The notes below the pieces were generated by a model that did not search any database, was not told the DNA's origin, and was given only the letters and a program-made list of their open reading frames with translations. This document shows positions 1 through 8,779 of a DNA stretch of 64,000 nucleotides, piece by piece. Made by a program: the position numbers and the translations under genes. Every line of letters begins with the position of its first letter. Positions within the stretch are counted from its first letter, which is position 1. Origin of the DNA: Ignavibacteriota bacterium (GTDB lineage: Bacteria; Bacteroidota; Ignavibacteria; Kapaibacteriales; UBA2268); NCBI GenBank assembly GCA_019637995.1, contig JAHBUQ010000004.1, positions 124,001-188,000 on the forward strand, in the 5' to 3' direction.

Positions 1-90
1 GACAACTTTCCAGAACTGTGCAGGTTTATGTAATTACACCTAAGAATTAATATTTTAATATATTCTATAAGTTATATATTGATAATTCAA

Positions 91-129
91 AAAGGGCTGT
101 TTCAAAAGTAATATTTGAAACAGCCCTTT
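91..129. terminator. Bidirectional hairpin terminator
   Basis: A perfect 16-bp inverted repeat (91-106 against 114-129) encloses a 7-base loop and is flanked by A and T runs on the two sides, so it can terminate transcription from either strand. It lies downstream of the minus-strand operon ending at 199. A plus-strand gene probably ends just left of it: all three plus frames stay open from base 1 until stops at 31-33, 41-43 and 48-50. I cannot say which frame is real. Confidence 0.8.
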
Positions 130-198
130 AAATTCAAATAATTATTACAACAGGTAATGCTTCATAATCTCATGTAAAGTCGTTGAAACTATCTTAAA

Positions 199-759
199 TT
201 AATATTGCTCACAATATAAATGTTCTAATTTTGGTATTTTTATATTTTTAGAAAATTCTTTACCTTTTGCATTAAAATTATCTGCGAAAGTTGAGATTTC
301 ATTGAATGAGAGTTCGCAATCATAAGCACCGGAGCCCGATTGACTGCACGAGCAACTCATAACACCGCAATTTCCTTGCAAAGCAAGTCTGCAATCATCA
401 CAAGAACCTGTATTGTCACAGCTTATCAATACTACATTTTGCAAATCTCTTTCGGCTCCATTATAAATACCGGCAAACTGAAAAGCAAATGTTAAAATTT
501 GAGATCGTGCGTCTGCCAATTCTATAAAATAAAATTTATCCCCATTTTTAAGACTTAGTACTTTGTGAGAAGTAACTGAAATAGCTTTAAAATCTGACTT
601 TTGAACATAACCCAATGCGGAATAAATTATCTTTGCTTCTTCTTCGGATTCAACCCTAAATCCACCTTCATATTTATCGCTGACAGGCTTATCATCTGAT
701 TCTCTGCAGGAAACAAACAATATTAAGATTGACAAAATAAGGAAAGAAATATATTTCAT
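199..759 (-). CDS. Cysteine-rich lipoprotein of unknown function
   Basis: This 186-residue protein begins with a hydrophobic signal segment ending FVSC at residue 18, a plausible lipobox, so it is probably a membrane-anchored lipoprotein facing the periplasm or cell surface. Residues 114-148 hold seven cysteines (114, 120, 123, 131, 136, 138, 148) in an otherwise polar stretch, including CDDC and CSCS patterns. They could bind metal or form disulfides. I do not recognise the family. It lies 3 bp after the M20 amidohydrolase gene and is the last gene of the suhB-dapF-M20 operon, ending before the hairpin at 91-129. Confidence 0.7.
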   Translation of the reverse strand: MKYISFLILSILILFVSCRESDDKPVSDKYEGGFRVESEEEAKIIYSALGYVQKSDFKAISVTSHKVLSLKNGDKFYFIELADARSQILTFAFQFAGIYNGAERDLQNVVLISCDNTGSCDDCRLALQGNCGVMSCSCSQSGSGAYDCELSFNEISTFADNFNAKGKEFSKNIKIPKLEHLYCEQY

Positions 760-762
760 AAA

Positions 763-1953
763 TTAAACCTTATTTGAATTAAAATTTATATATTGTATCG
801 TAGTTGCAACCATCATTGCTATACCATTTATCATTGCAGATTCATCTGGATTCAGTTTAGGATTATGAAGTGGTGGCATATCTTTCAAATTATCAGGTTT
901 GACACCCAGCATCCAAAAACACGCCGGAACTACTTGAGCATAATATGCAAAATCTTCTGCCCACATTTTTGGTTCAAAATCAAGTGTATTTACTTTACCT
1001 ACAATTTCTGATGCAATTTCACGCACAAATTTTGACGCATCTTCATCGTTTATTATAGGCGGGTATCCTTTGATAATTTCAATTTCGCATTCACAGCCAT
1101 ATAAATCAGCAATCTTAGAAGAATTTTCAAATAGAATATTGTGGACTTCCTTACGCCATACTTCGTTATATGCACGGAGAGTGCCCATCATTTTAACTTC
1201 TTCAGGGAATATATTTGTAGCAGAGCCACCGTGAATTGAGGTGACAGAAAGTACACCGGCTTCAAGAGGATTCTTGAATTTTGTAAGAATAGACTGATAA
1301 TAATTAATTAGATTAGCAGCGGCAAGAATAGCATCTTTTCCTAAATGCGGCTGAGCGGCGTGAGAGCCCTTACCACGAATTGTCCAGTAAAGTTCGTCAG
1401 CAGAGGCAAGTACAGGACCTGAAGCTACAGAAATTGTTCCGGAATTTTCGGACGGATATATATGCTGTCCGAAAATAACATCTGGCACCGGATTTTCAAG
1501 TACACCTTCTTTTATCATAAGATAAGCACCACCGGGCAATTTCTCTTCACCGGGCTGGAAGATAAGTTTTACAGTTCCGGATAGTTCACTTTCTCTTGAT
1601 TTCAGCAGCTTAGCGGTGGCAAGAAGCATCGTAGTGTGCATATCGTGTCCGCAAGCGTGCATAACACCGTCATTAATTGAAGCAAATTCAAGTCCGGTTT
1701 CCTCATAAATTGGCAAGGCGTCTATATCAGCACGTAAAGCAACACAAACATCACCGCTGCCGATGAGAGCAACTGTACCGGTTTCTGCCATTACCTGATA
1801 GTCAATACAATTATCATTCAGGTATTTTCTAATAAAATTCGCAGTATTGAATTCCTGAAATGACAACTCCGGATTTTTATGAATATGCCTGCGTATATTT
1901 AATATCTCGTCAAAATTATCAGCTATTTGATTTTTTAATTCATTGATCTTCAT
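763..1953 (-). CDS. M20 family metallo-amidohydrolase (N-acyl amino acid type)
   Basis: The 396-residue product has the full length and motifs of the M20D amidohydrolases, which remove acyl groups from amino acids such as N-acetyl or hippuryl derivatives, or N-acetyl-diaminopimelate. Visible residues are the metal-binding HACGHDMH segment around residue 99-106, the paired glutamates in QPGEEK (E136/E137), FGQHIYP with a conserved His near 164, and WAEDFAYY near the C-terminus. It is cytoplasmic, with no signal peptide. It lies 9 bp after dapF in the same operon, so a role in diaminopimelate/lysine or peptidoglycan amino-acid metabolism is reasonable, but the substrate cannot be read from sequence. 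Confidence 0.88.
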   Translation of the reverse strand: MKINELKNQIADNFDEILNIRRHIHKNPELSFQEFNTANFIRKYLNDNCIDYQVMAETGTVALIGSGDVCVALRADIDALPIYEETGLEFASINDGVMHACGHDMHTTMLLATAKLLKSRESELSGTVKLIFQPGEEKLPGGAYLMIKEGVLENPVPDVIFGQHIYPSENSGTISVASGPVLASADELYWTIRGKGSHAAQPHLGKDAILAAANLINYYQSILTKFKNPLEAGVLSVTSIHGGSATNIFPEEVKMMGTLRAYNEVWRKEVHNILFENSSKIADLYGCECEIEIIKGYPPIINDEDASKFVREIASEIVGKVNTLDFEPKMWAEDFAYYAQVVPACFWMLGVKPDNLKDMPPLHNPKLNPDESAMINGIAMMVATTIQYINFNSNKV

Positions 1954-1962
1954 TTTAGATAA

Positions 1963-2817
1963 TTATTTAATTTTTACAATGTCTTTTCTGATTATTTCGG
2001 AATGACCCGAAAGGTATATTTTTTTGATTCTGCCATTATAATCTGTGTCAAAATCAACAAATACCGGAATTGAAGAGGGTGGCATAATCATTAACGGAAA
2101 TTTAGCGGAATCCTCATTAAATAGATGCACTGCAGTTGAAATAGCACCTGTACCACAAGCTCCTGTTACTTTTTCTACACCTCGTTCGAAAGTCTTTAGA
2201 TGAACGACATCACCTGCTTTTTTATATATATTTACATTCACTCCTGCAAGTCCAAAATCTCTGTGAAATCTGACATTAGGAGCAAATTCTTCGATTTCAG
2301 TAACATCAAAGGAACTTATAATAGCTGATAAATCTGAAAAATTAATTACAAAATGGTCTGAGGAAACATCAACATAAGTTCCCTTAATATTTGCAACTCC
2401 AATTTTTATACTTTTGTCACGAATTATTTTTGTTGGAGATGGCAAAGTAAGTCGTATGCCTTCGCTCACTAACTCACCTGTATAAACATTTCCCGCCATC
2501 GAAAACCTGACCGGCGACTTTTTATTAATATTCAATAATTTTGATACAGCAAAATCCACAGCGCACCTTCCACCATTTCCGCACATCATACCTGTGCTGC
2601 CATCAGGGTTGAGATACTTAACATCAAAATCATTGATAATAGATTCGTTGATTGCAAGAAGTCCTTCAGCCATAAAGTCATTTCGTTGATTAACTGAACA
2701 CAACATTACAGCAATTTCAAATAATTCTATGTCATTGAAATTATATTTACTATTGTCAATTACTGAGAAAAGATTTCCTGCACCTGACATTCTGTATACT
2801 TCAATTTCACTAATCAT
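1963..2817 (-). CDS. dapF: Diaminopimelate epimerase
   Basis: DapF interconverts LL- and meso-diaminopimelate without a cofactor, supplying lysine and peptidoglycan cross-link precursors. Both catalytic cysteines sit in their expected motifs: C79 in MCGNGGRC and C221 in GACGTGAIST, the acid/base pair of the family. The 284-residue length is normal, and the substrate-binding NPDGS segment and the ERGVEKVTGACG segment are intact. The start codon overlaps the stop of the upstream phosphatase gene by four bases (ATGA), which indicates translational coupling in one operon. Confidence 0.95.
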   Translation of the reverse strand: MISEIEVYRMSGAGNLFSVIDNSKYNFNDIELFEIAVMLCSVNQRNDFMAEGLLAINESIINDFDVKYLNPDGSTGMMCGNGGRCAVDFAVSKLLNINKKSPVRFSMAGNVYTGELVSEGIRLTLPSPTKIIRDKSIKIGVANIKGTYVDVSSDHFVINFSDLSAIISSFDVTEIEEFAPNVRFHRDFGLAGVNVNIYKKAGDVVHLKTFERGVEKVTGACGTGAISTAVHLFNEDSAKFPLMIMPPSSIPVFVDFDTDYNGRIKKIYLSGHSEIIRKDIVKIK

Positions 2818-3596
2818 TGGTTAATCACATCCTTAATCTGATTATGAATTTTGCCGTTGCTTGCTAATATTGTAACATCTTTAATCTCAAATTTATTGCC
2901 GTCATACTTTGTTACTTTCCCGGCAGCTTCCTGTACAATAAGCACTCCGGCAGCCACATCCCATGGGTAAAGGTCTGCTTCCCAAAATCCGTCGAATCTA
3001 CCGCAGGCAACATAAGCAAGGTCAAGTGCAGCAGAACCGAGACGTCTGATTGGAATTCCGTTCAAGACAATTTTAACAAAAGTACCTACGCAGTCATAAG
3101 GATTTTTGTCAACATTGTAGGGAAAGCCGGTTACTAATAACGATGTGTGCATATCTTCGGAATCAGAAACAGTAATTTTATTACCATTCAAATATGCTCC
3201 GCCACCTTTTGAGGCATAGAACATCTCATCAAGCATTGGATGATATATCACTCCGCAAAGCAACTCCCCATTTTGCATTGCAGCAATACTAACTGCAAAA
3301 ATTGGAATCGAATGTGCAAAATTGACAGTTCCATCAAGGGGGTCAATTACCCAAATGATTTCATCTTCAGATGTACTGCCCGAATTTCCACTTTCTTCTG
3401 CTAAAAATCTGTGGTTAGGATATTTTTTTGTAATAGTTTCGATAATTGATTTTTCTGCAGCATAATCAAATTCTGTAACTAAATTATTTTTGCCTACTTT
3501 TGAATCTATTCTAAAATTAGTTCCGAAGCCATCTTTAAGTATAATTCCGGCAGTTTTTGCAGCTAAAATCGCAGTTTCAAGTAATTCATTTATCAT
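2814..3596 (-). CDS. suhB: Inositol-monophosphatase family phosphatase
   Basis: The 260-residue protein carries the complete IMPase signature: the metal-ligand EES at about 67-69, WVIDPLDGT at 82-90, and a C-terminal WDVAAG segment. The family hydrolyses inositol-1-phosphate and related phosphomonoesters with Mg2+. In bacteria the usual member is SuhB, though a histidinol-phosphate phosphatase or a PAP phosphatase is possible. It is the first gene of a four-gene minus-strand operon and is divergent from the export gene at 3734 across a 137-bp gap. Confidence 0.88.
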   Translation of the reverse strand: MINELLETAILAAKTAGIILKDGFGTNFRIDSKVGKNNLVTEFDYAAEKSIIETITKKYPNHRFLAEESGNSGSTSEDEIIWVIDPLDGTVNFAHSIPIFAVSIAAMQNGELLCGVIYHPMLDEMFYASKGGGAYLNGNKITVSDSEDMHTSLLVTGFPYNVDKNPYDCVGTFVKIVLNGIPIRRLGSAALDLAYVACGRFDGFWEADLYPWDVAAGVLIVQEAAGKVTKYDGNKFEIKDVTILASNGKIHNQIKDVINQ

Positions 3597-3690
3597 TATA
3601 ATTCATCAATATTCATAAAAAATAAAAAACATTTTGCTATATCACATATAATATTATTAATATACGTAAGTTCCTTAATGAAATTTTTAA

Positions 3691-3698
3691 TATATTTG
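3691..3698 (+). promoter_or_regulatory. Bacteroidota-type -7 element
   Basis: TATATTTG matches the TAnnTTTG element and lies 35 bases before the ATG of the Wza-like gene. No good TTG stands at the -33 position, so this is a partial match. Confidence 0.4.
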
Positions 3699-3733
3699 TG
3701 AATATTTTTTTTCGAAAATAGAATTTTATTAAA

Positions 3734-5389
3734 ATGATAAAAAAAATAATACTGCTGATGTCGTTCTTTTTGCTTTTGCCAATTGGCAATATAGAACTTT
3801 CGGCTCAAGTAAAAAAACCGGAACGCGGAAGACTTTCTGGTGCTACAAAAGATGCTATTGATACGCTTGCTGCTGAGAATGCTCGGGTTATCGTAAAAGA
3901 AAACAAGGGGCTATTAGAAAGGGAAATTATACCCGATAAATATATTATGGGTCCCGGCGATGTACTAATAGTTTCAATAATTGGAATTGAAGCTATTGCA
4001 TTTGAAGCTCCGGTTTCTCCCGAAGGCAAAATAATGCTCAAAGGTGCGGGCTCGATAGATGCAAAAAATAAAACATTGAAAGAAACTCAGAATTTAATTA
4101 AAGAACAAATAAGCAGATTTTATAAATCTGAAAAAATTGATGTTGCTTTAAAAGAAATCCGTCAATTCAAGGTGATTGTATCAGGAAAAGTACCCAAACC
4201 TATATCTGTTTCCTCTACAGCAGCTGACAGAGCATCTGAAGCTATAGAGAAAGCAGGCGGATTGCTGTTCGAAGCATCAGAGAGAAATATATCACTCATC
4301 AGACGTGAACAAAATGAAATCATTCCTGTTGATTTAATCAAATTTTTCACTATAGGTGATGAGAATGCCAATCCTACTTTGATGGGTGGCGATCTTATTC
4401 GTGTTCCATCAAAAAATGAAGTTGACGTCATTGAGATATTCGGAGAAGTAATAGACCCTGGCGAGTTTGAATTTGTAGAAGGTGATTCATTATCAACACT
4501 ATTTAAATTTGCTCAGGGATTCTTAAGTTCAGCACTTTTAGATTCTGTTGAATTTGCCCGTAAAAGTGAAGCAGGACAGAATCTTACAAAAAGATATCTG
4601 AATTTAAAATCGTGGAAAGGTAAATTATTTTCTGGCGAGCCGCTTGAAGGGGATTTTCTTCTTAAATCAGGAGACAGAGTTTATATCCGAAAAATTCCTA
4701 AGTGGCAGGATAATAATTATGTGATTGTAGAGGGTGAAGTTCTTTATCCCGGAAAGTATCCAATACGTGAAGAGATAGACAGAGTAAGCAATGTTATTTC
4801 AAGAGCCGGCGGCTTTACCGATAAAGCTGAAATAAAGAACATAGAATTTATTCGTCAGCTTGATATGGATAAAAAAGATCCTGAAATTGAACGTCTGAGT
4901 CGCTTAAATCCATCTGAAATGTCGAAGACTGAACTTCGGTACTTTCAGGCAAAGATTACCGAAAAAAAGGGAGCTATGTCATTGAATTTTGAAACCATTT
5001 TAAATGCGCCTGATTCTGAAGAAGACATTGTGCTTATGAATATGGATTCAATTATTGTACCCTCGAAAAATCAATTTGTAAACATTCAGGGGCGAGTCAA
5101 TAATCCCGGTAAAGTTCGCTTTCAGGAAGGACTTTTGTATTCAGATTATATTCAAATTGCCGGTGGATATGCTTTTAGAGCAGATATTGACGAAACATTC
5201 ATAACCAAACCACGAGGGGGTCAATTCCTCGCCCGTAAATTGGATTATGCAATTGAACCCGGAGATGTTATACTTGTACCGACACAAACAGACGTCTCTT
5301 TTATGGAAACATTTACAATAGCCCTGACGATAGCTACACAATTAGTTACGATTGCAGGTGTAATTATTGCAATAATGAATTTAAGGTAG
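3734..5389 (+). CDS. Wza-like polysaccharide export protein with SLBB domains
   Basis: The 551-residue protein starts with a signal peptide (about residues 1-24), followed by a poly-export domain beginning at YIMGPGDVLIV, then several SLBB (soluble-ligand-binding beta-grasp) units, seen as repeated segments of the type GEV..PG.....EG. It ends in a hydrophobic helix of about 20 residues, suited to crossing the outer membrane as in Wza. Its role would be the outer-membrane channel for capsular or exopolysaccharide export. The Wzz-like partner starts 8 bp downstream. No polymerase, flippase or initiating transferase is present nearby, so the rest of the pathway must be elsewhere. Confidence 0.88.
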   Translation: MIKKIILLMSFFLLLPIGNIELSAQVKKPERGRLSGATKDAIDTLAAENARVIVKENKGLLEREIIPDKYIMGPGDVLIVSIIGIEAIAFEAPVSPEGKIMLKGAGSIDAKNKTLKETQNLIKEQISRFYKSEKIDVALKEIRQFKVIVSGKVPKPISVSSTAADRASEAIEKAGGLLFEASERNISLIRREQNEIIPVDLIKFFTIGDENANPTLMGGDLIRVPSKNEVDVIEIFGEVIDPGEFEFVEGDSLSTLFKFAQGFLSSALLDSVEFARKSEAGQNLTKRYLNLKSWKGKLFSGEPLEGDFLLKSGDRVYIRKIPKWQDNNYVIVEGEVLYPGKYPIREEIDRVSNVISRAGGFTDKAEIKNIEFIRQLDMDKKDPEIERLSRLNPSEMSKTELRYFQAKITEKKGAMSLNFETILNAPDSEEDIVLMNMDSIIVPSKNQFVNIQGRVNNPGKVRFQEGLLYSDYIQIAGGYAFRADIDETFITKPRGGQFLARKLDYAIEPGDVILVPTQTDVSFMETFTIALTIATQLVTIAGVIIAIMNLR

Positions 5390-5396
5390 TAAATAA

Positions 5397-6599
5397 ATGA
5401 GAATTTTTGATAGTCCAAAAGAATTTACATTATTCAACTTGATAAATCTTGTTTATTTGAATAAGAAATTTGCAATCATATCAGTTACAGTATTTGTGAT
5501 AATTTTAATAGCTTTTTCATTTATAATTCCTCATAAATATGTAGCGGTATCAAGTCTTCTTCCACCCAAAAAGGACGGTGGTGCAGCCGGACTTTCATCT
5601 TTTATACAAAATTTTGCAGGCGGTGGAGGAGGATTAAGTCTTGGAAATATAGGACAATCTGACCAATCAAAAGTGTTTGGTGAGATTGTTAAAAGTCGAA
5701 CTGTAGCCGAGTATATTATTGAGAAACTTAAACTGAAAGAAAAAGAGCCATATTCAAAGCTTTCTCGGGACAAACTTGTGAAATTTATTGGCAACTCTCT
5801 TGATGTTGAGGTTGATAAAAGTGGAGTAATTTTTATTTCTGCAAAAATCGAAACAGGCTTTTTTCCGGGGACTAAGTCAGGTAAAGAAGCATCAGAATTT
5901 GCAGCTAATTTGACCAACTCAGCTGTAGAAGGATTGGACATTGTAATTCGCGATAGAAGCACATCTTCAGCTCGCGCATCGAAGGAATATGTTGAAAAAG
6001 AAATTATGGCATATATGATTAAATTAGACAGTATTGAAACTAAACTCGAGAAATTCCAAAAAGATAATAAAGTCCTTGCAATTGATGAGCAAACTCAGGC
6101 AATTGTTTCTCAGGCAATAGAAGTAGGAGCTCAGCTTGCCAAAGCTGATTTGGAGAAAAATCTGGCACAGCTCGAATATCAAACAAATTCCCCACAGTAT
6201 AAATTTTATGAAAAGCAGCACGAACTTCTAAGTGAACAATACAGAAAAATTCAAAGCGGAGGTCTGACAACCGATGAAACTTTTTCTATTCCTCTCGATA
6301 AAGTGCCGGCATTAATCAAAGAGTATGTGATTTTGTTTCGCGAAAGGAAAATCATTGAGCAGGTTATGCTTTATCTTGAAACGCAAAGACATCAGGAGGC
6401 AATTCAGGAAAAACGTGATGTTCCGGTTGTCGAAGTGCTGGATACAGCCTATGCACCGGAAGAAAGAGATTCTCCCAAGAGGTCACTGATGGTTATACTT
6501 GGTTTTATATTGTCGGTAGTATTTGTTAGTTCATATATCACAATAAAGGGATTTCAATTAGGTGCACTTTACGTGCATAGTGAAAATAATGCTTCATAA
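5397..6599 (+). CDS. Wzz-type chain-length determinant / polysaccharide co-polymerase
   Basis: This 400-residue inner-membrane protein has the typical layout: an N-terminal membrane helix at about residues 24-45, a Wzz domain, a long charged coiled-coil region at about 200-290, and a second membrane helix near 365-385 preceded by a proline-bearing segment (PEERDSPKRS). It lacks the tyrosine-kinase domain with Walker motifs seen in Wzc, so it resembles the kinase-free class. A glycine-rich stretch (residues about 68-84) interrupts the Wzz domain. It probably partners the Wza-like protein to control polymer length and export. Confidence 0.85.
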   Translation: MRIFDSPKEFTLFNLINLVYLNKKFAIISVTVFVIILIAFSFIIPHKYVAVSSLLPPKKDGGAAGLSSFIQNFAGGGGGLSLGNIGQSDQSKVFGEIVKSRTVAEYIIEKLKLKEKEPYSKLSRDKLVKFIGNSLDVEVDKSGVIFISAKIETGFFPGTKSGKEASEFAANLTNSAVEGLDIVIRDRSTSSARASKEYVEKEIMAYMIKLDSIETKLEKFQKDNKVLAIDEQTQAIVSQAIEVGAQLAKADLEKNLAQLEYQTNSPQYKFYEKQHELLSEQYRKIQSGGLTTDETFSIPLDKVPALIKEYVILFRERKIIEQVMLYLETQRHQEAIQEKRDVPVVEVLDTAYAPEERDSPKRSLMVILGFILSVVFVSSYITIKGFQLGALYVHSENNAS

Positions 6600-6604
6600 C
6601 CGAT

Positions 6605-6628
6605 AAGAATCATTCCAGAACGATTCTT
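6605..6628. terminator. Possible hairpin between convergent genes
   Basis: An 11-base inverted repeat with one mismatch overlaps the end of the birA reading frame and lies just after the Wzz-like gene. It has no clear T tract, so termination function is uncertain. Confidence 0.3.
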
Positions 6629-7521
6629 CCGTCAGTAATTGGTGTATTGCTGTTTTCGAGATAAATTTCGAGGTAATCACCTATTGATTTTACTATTCCT
6701 GAACGTATAGGCACAGGACTGGCTTGGTGAGGGTCTGTCCATATACTGATTTTTCTGCCCATAATCAGTGAGTTTTCTTTGTATTTTTTTAAAATACTCT
6801 GAACTCCCTCATTAATAAGAAGATTATAATTTTCAGAGATTTTCTTAAGCAATATATGAGAGATATATCCGGCTGAATAATTTTGTGATGATTCTTTATT
6901 TACAGAGGTTGCAGTGGGCACAAATGAAGTTGGCTGAATCTTTGGAACAGATTCAACATTAAGACCTATTCCTATGACTGCGTCTGTAACTTTATCACCT
7001 TGAATCTGGGTTTGAGCAATTACACCGCAAATTTTCGAAGAACCAATTAAAATATCATTTACCCATTTAATTTTCGCCATGCCATTAAGTTGGGGAATTT
7101 CATTCAGAGTTTCAACTACTGAAACAGCAGCAAGCATTGTAAATCCAAGCCCTACAAATCCGGGACTGACATAAGGCTTAAAATAGCAACTTAAGTGGAT
7201 ATTCCCTGTGTGACTTTCCCACTTACGATTTCTAAAACCATGAAACTTTTTACCTGAATCAGCCATACAAAATATTTTATCTGGAATTTGAATTTTTTGA
7301 CCGGAAAGCTCCATCAAGGCATCAAATTGAGATTCTTCAGCATATTTGGTAATGAAGCCATATTTCCAGAATGGCAATTCGTATTGATAACTTGAGGAAT
7401 CAAACAAAAAAAACTTTTTTTCAAGCAAACCTGTTAGCGGTGTACCATAATTATTAACAGAATTATCAGGTGGTCTGAAATAAGAACCGGCAAAATCAAT
7501 ATTATCTGTTAATATAATCAT
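6610..7521 (-). CDS. birA: Biotin--[acetyl-CoA carboxylase] ligase
   Basis: BirA activates biotin to biotinyl-AMP and attaches it to the biotin carrier protein of acetyl-CoA carboxylase and related enzymes. The catalytic core is recognisable: a glycine-rich segment in the 90-120 region that aligns with the biotinyl-AMP loop but is diverged, GNIHLSCYF, IKWVNDILI, and the small C-terminal SH3-like domain (GRKISIW, GIVKSIGDY). The 303-residue length and lack of an N-terminal winged helix fit a monofunctional, non-repressor enzyme. It follows the CBS-domain gene by 3 bp in one operon. Confidence 0.85.
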   Translation of the reverse strand: MIILTDNIDFAGSYFRPPDNSVNNYGTPLTGLLEKKFFLFDSSSYQYELPFWKYGFITKYAEESQFDALMELSGQKIQIPDKIFCMADSGKKFHGFRNRKWESHTGNIHLSCYFKPYVSPGFVGLGFTMLAAVSVVETLNEIPQLNGMAKIKWVNDILIGSSKICGVIAQTQIQGDKVTDAVIGIGLNVESVPKIQPTSFVPTATSVNKESSQNYSAGYISHILLKKISENYNLLINEGVQSILKKYKENSLIMGRKISIWTDPHQASPVPIRSGIVKSIGDYLEIYLENSNTPITDGRIVLE

Positions 7522-7524
7522 AAT

Positions 7525-8565
7525 TTATAATGATGCGATTCTCGAATCTCTTCGTTGTTTTGCAAGCTGTCTTAAATCAACAACCTTGTCCACTTCATCA
7601 ACAATTTCAACGCCCAAAATTGTTTCAAGCACATCTTCCATAGTAATCAGTCCTTCAATACCACCATATTCATCTACTACCATAAACATATGTTGGCGAC
7701 GATTGAGAAATCTTTCGAGAGCTGTGTCGAGCTCTGCATTTTCGGGAATAAAATAAACTTCACGATTGAAATCCCTCAATTTCATATTTCCCTTTCCGTT
7801 TAAGGCGGCAATTATAACGTCTTTTGACATTACATATCCGAGTATTCCGTCATCAACTGACTCACCTTCCCATATCGGAAATCTGGAATACATTTTTAAT
7901 TCTGACATTCTGGCTACTTCTTCAACTGATAATTCTGCAGCGCAGGAAAACATGACTGTTCTCGGTGTCATTACATCGGAAACCAATATTTCGCTGAAGT
8001 GCATAATGTTTTTCAATATTCTGTATTCGCCAATTTCAATAGCTCCCTCTTCGTGGGCTGATTCGACTAATTCCGATATTTCATCACGGCTTTCTTCAAC
8101 GTTTGGTTTGCCAACTATTGATTTATTTAATAAGATGAAAATATGTGTTAATGGTTTGATTATAGCCGAGAATACAAAAATCGGAAAAGATAATAATCCT
8201 GCAATGCTGTCAGCGAATCTTACTCCCAATGAAAGGAACAAAAATCTGAATAGCAAAAAAGCAATAATAAATATTGATGTAGCAATTATATAGACTAAAA
8301 TTCCTGTATTGCCTGCCGAAATTTCATTAAACAGGTGGTAAGCAAGAAAAGAATATGAAATAATATATGCAATAAATTCGAATATAATAAATGAATTGAT
8401 TAATTCATCATAATCTGTTTTTAAATTTCTTAATCTTTGAGCCGCTTTATAATTAGTTTCAATCAGGTCATTTATTGTATCCTGCGAAAGATAATATATT
8501 ACTGCTGAATATAGCGGACTTAAAATTCCAAGTATAAAAAACAACAAACTAAGGGGTATATCCAT
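7525..8565 (-). CDS. CNNM/CorC (HlyC-type) membrane protein with paired CBS domains
   Basis: The N-terminal third is a DUF21 (CNNM) membrane domain with hydrophobic segments near residues 1-20, 60-80, 85-112 and 120-145. A CBS pair follows (about 195-320), including DVMTPRT and the signature VVDEYGGIEGLITMEDVLE. Proteins of this type are linked to Mg2+/Co2+ or Na+ transport. It stops shortly after the second CBS unit (346 residues) and lacks the C-terminal CorC_HlyC domain found in most relatives. It is the upstream gene of a two-gene operon with birA. Confidence 0.85.
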   Translation of the reverse strand: MDIPLSLLFFILGILSPLYSAVIYYLSQDTINDLIETNYKAAQRLRNLKTDYDELINSFIIFEFIAYIISYSFLAYHLFNEISAGNTGILVYIIATSIFIIAFLLFRFLFLSLGVRFADSIAGLLSFPIFVFSAIIKPLTHIFILLNKSIVGKPNVEESRDEISELVESAHEEGAIEIGEYRILKNIMHFSEILVSDVMTPRTVMFSCAAELSVEEVARMSELKMYSRFPIWEGESVDDGILGYVMSKDVIIAALNGKGNMKLRDFNREVYFIPENAELDTALERFLNRRQHMFMVVDEYGGIEGLITMEDVLETILGVEIVDEVDKVVDLRQLAKQRRDSRIASL

Positions 8566-8779
8566 TACGGAAATAAATCTCTAAATAAATATGACAATAT
8601 ATCAAGGTAAAAATAATCATTTTTATTGTAAAACACAAATTTATTGTAATCTTTTATAAATTACTTTATTCCAATTTTGTGTGTTTTTTCCAAAAATAGT
8701 TCAATTATTCACAATAATATATTTATTAATACGAACTAAATATTATTATTTTGTTAATAGAAAATATATAGGAACTCAG

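Noticed and set aside
1..50. C-terminus of a plus-strand gene
   Set aside because: All three plus frames are open from base 1 to stops within 50 bases. There is too little sequence to choose a frame or product, so no CDS was called.
3596..3808. Minus-strand ORF of 70 codons overlapping the Wza-like gene start
   Set aside because: It overlaps the well-supported plus-strand gene and its promoter, has a low-complexity basic translation, and resembles no protein.
8681..8779. Longer N-terminus for the SulP transporter
   Set aside because: The added residues are AT-codon-driven and unlike the family, which normally begins just before the LPAGLVVFL segment. A TTG with a good Shine-Dalgarno site lies at 8780.
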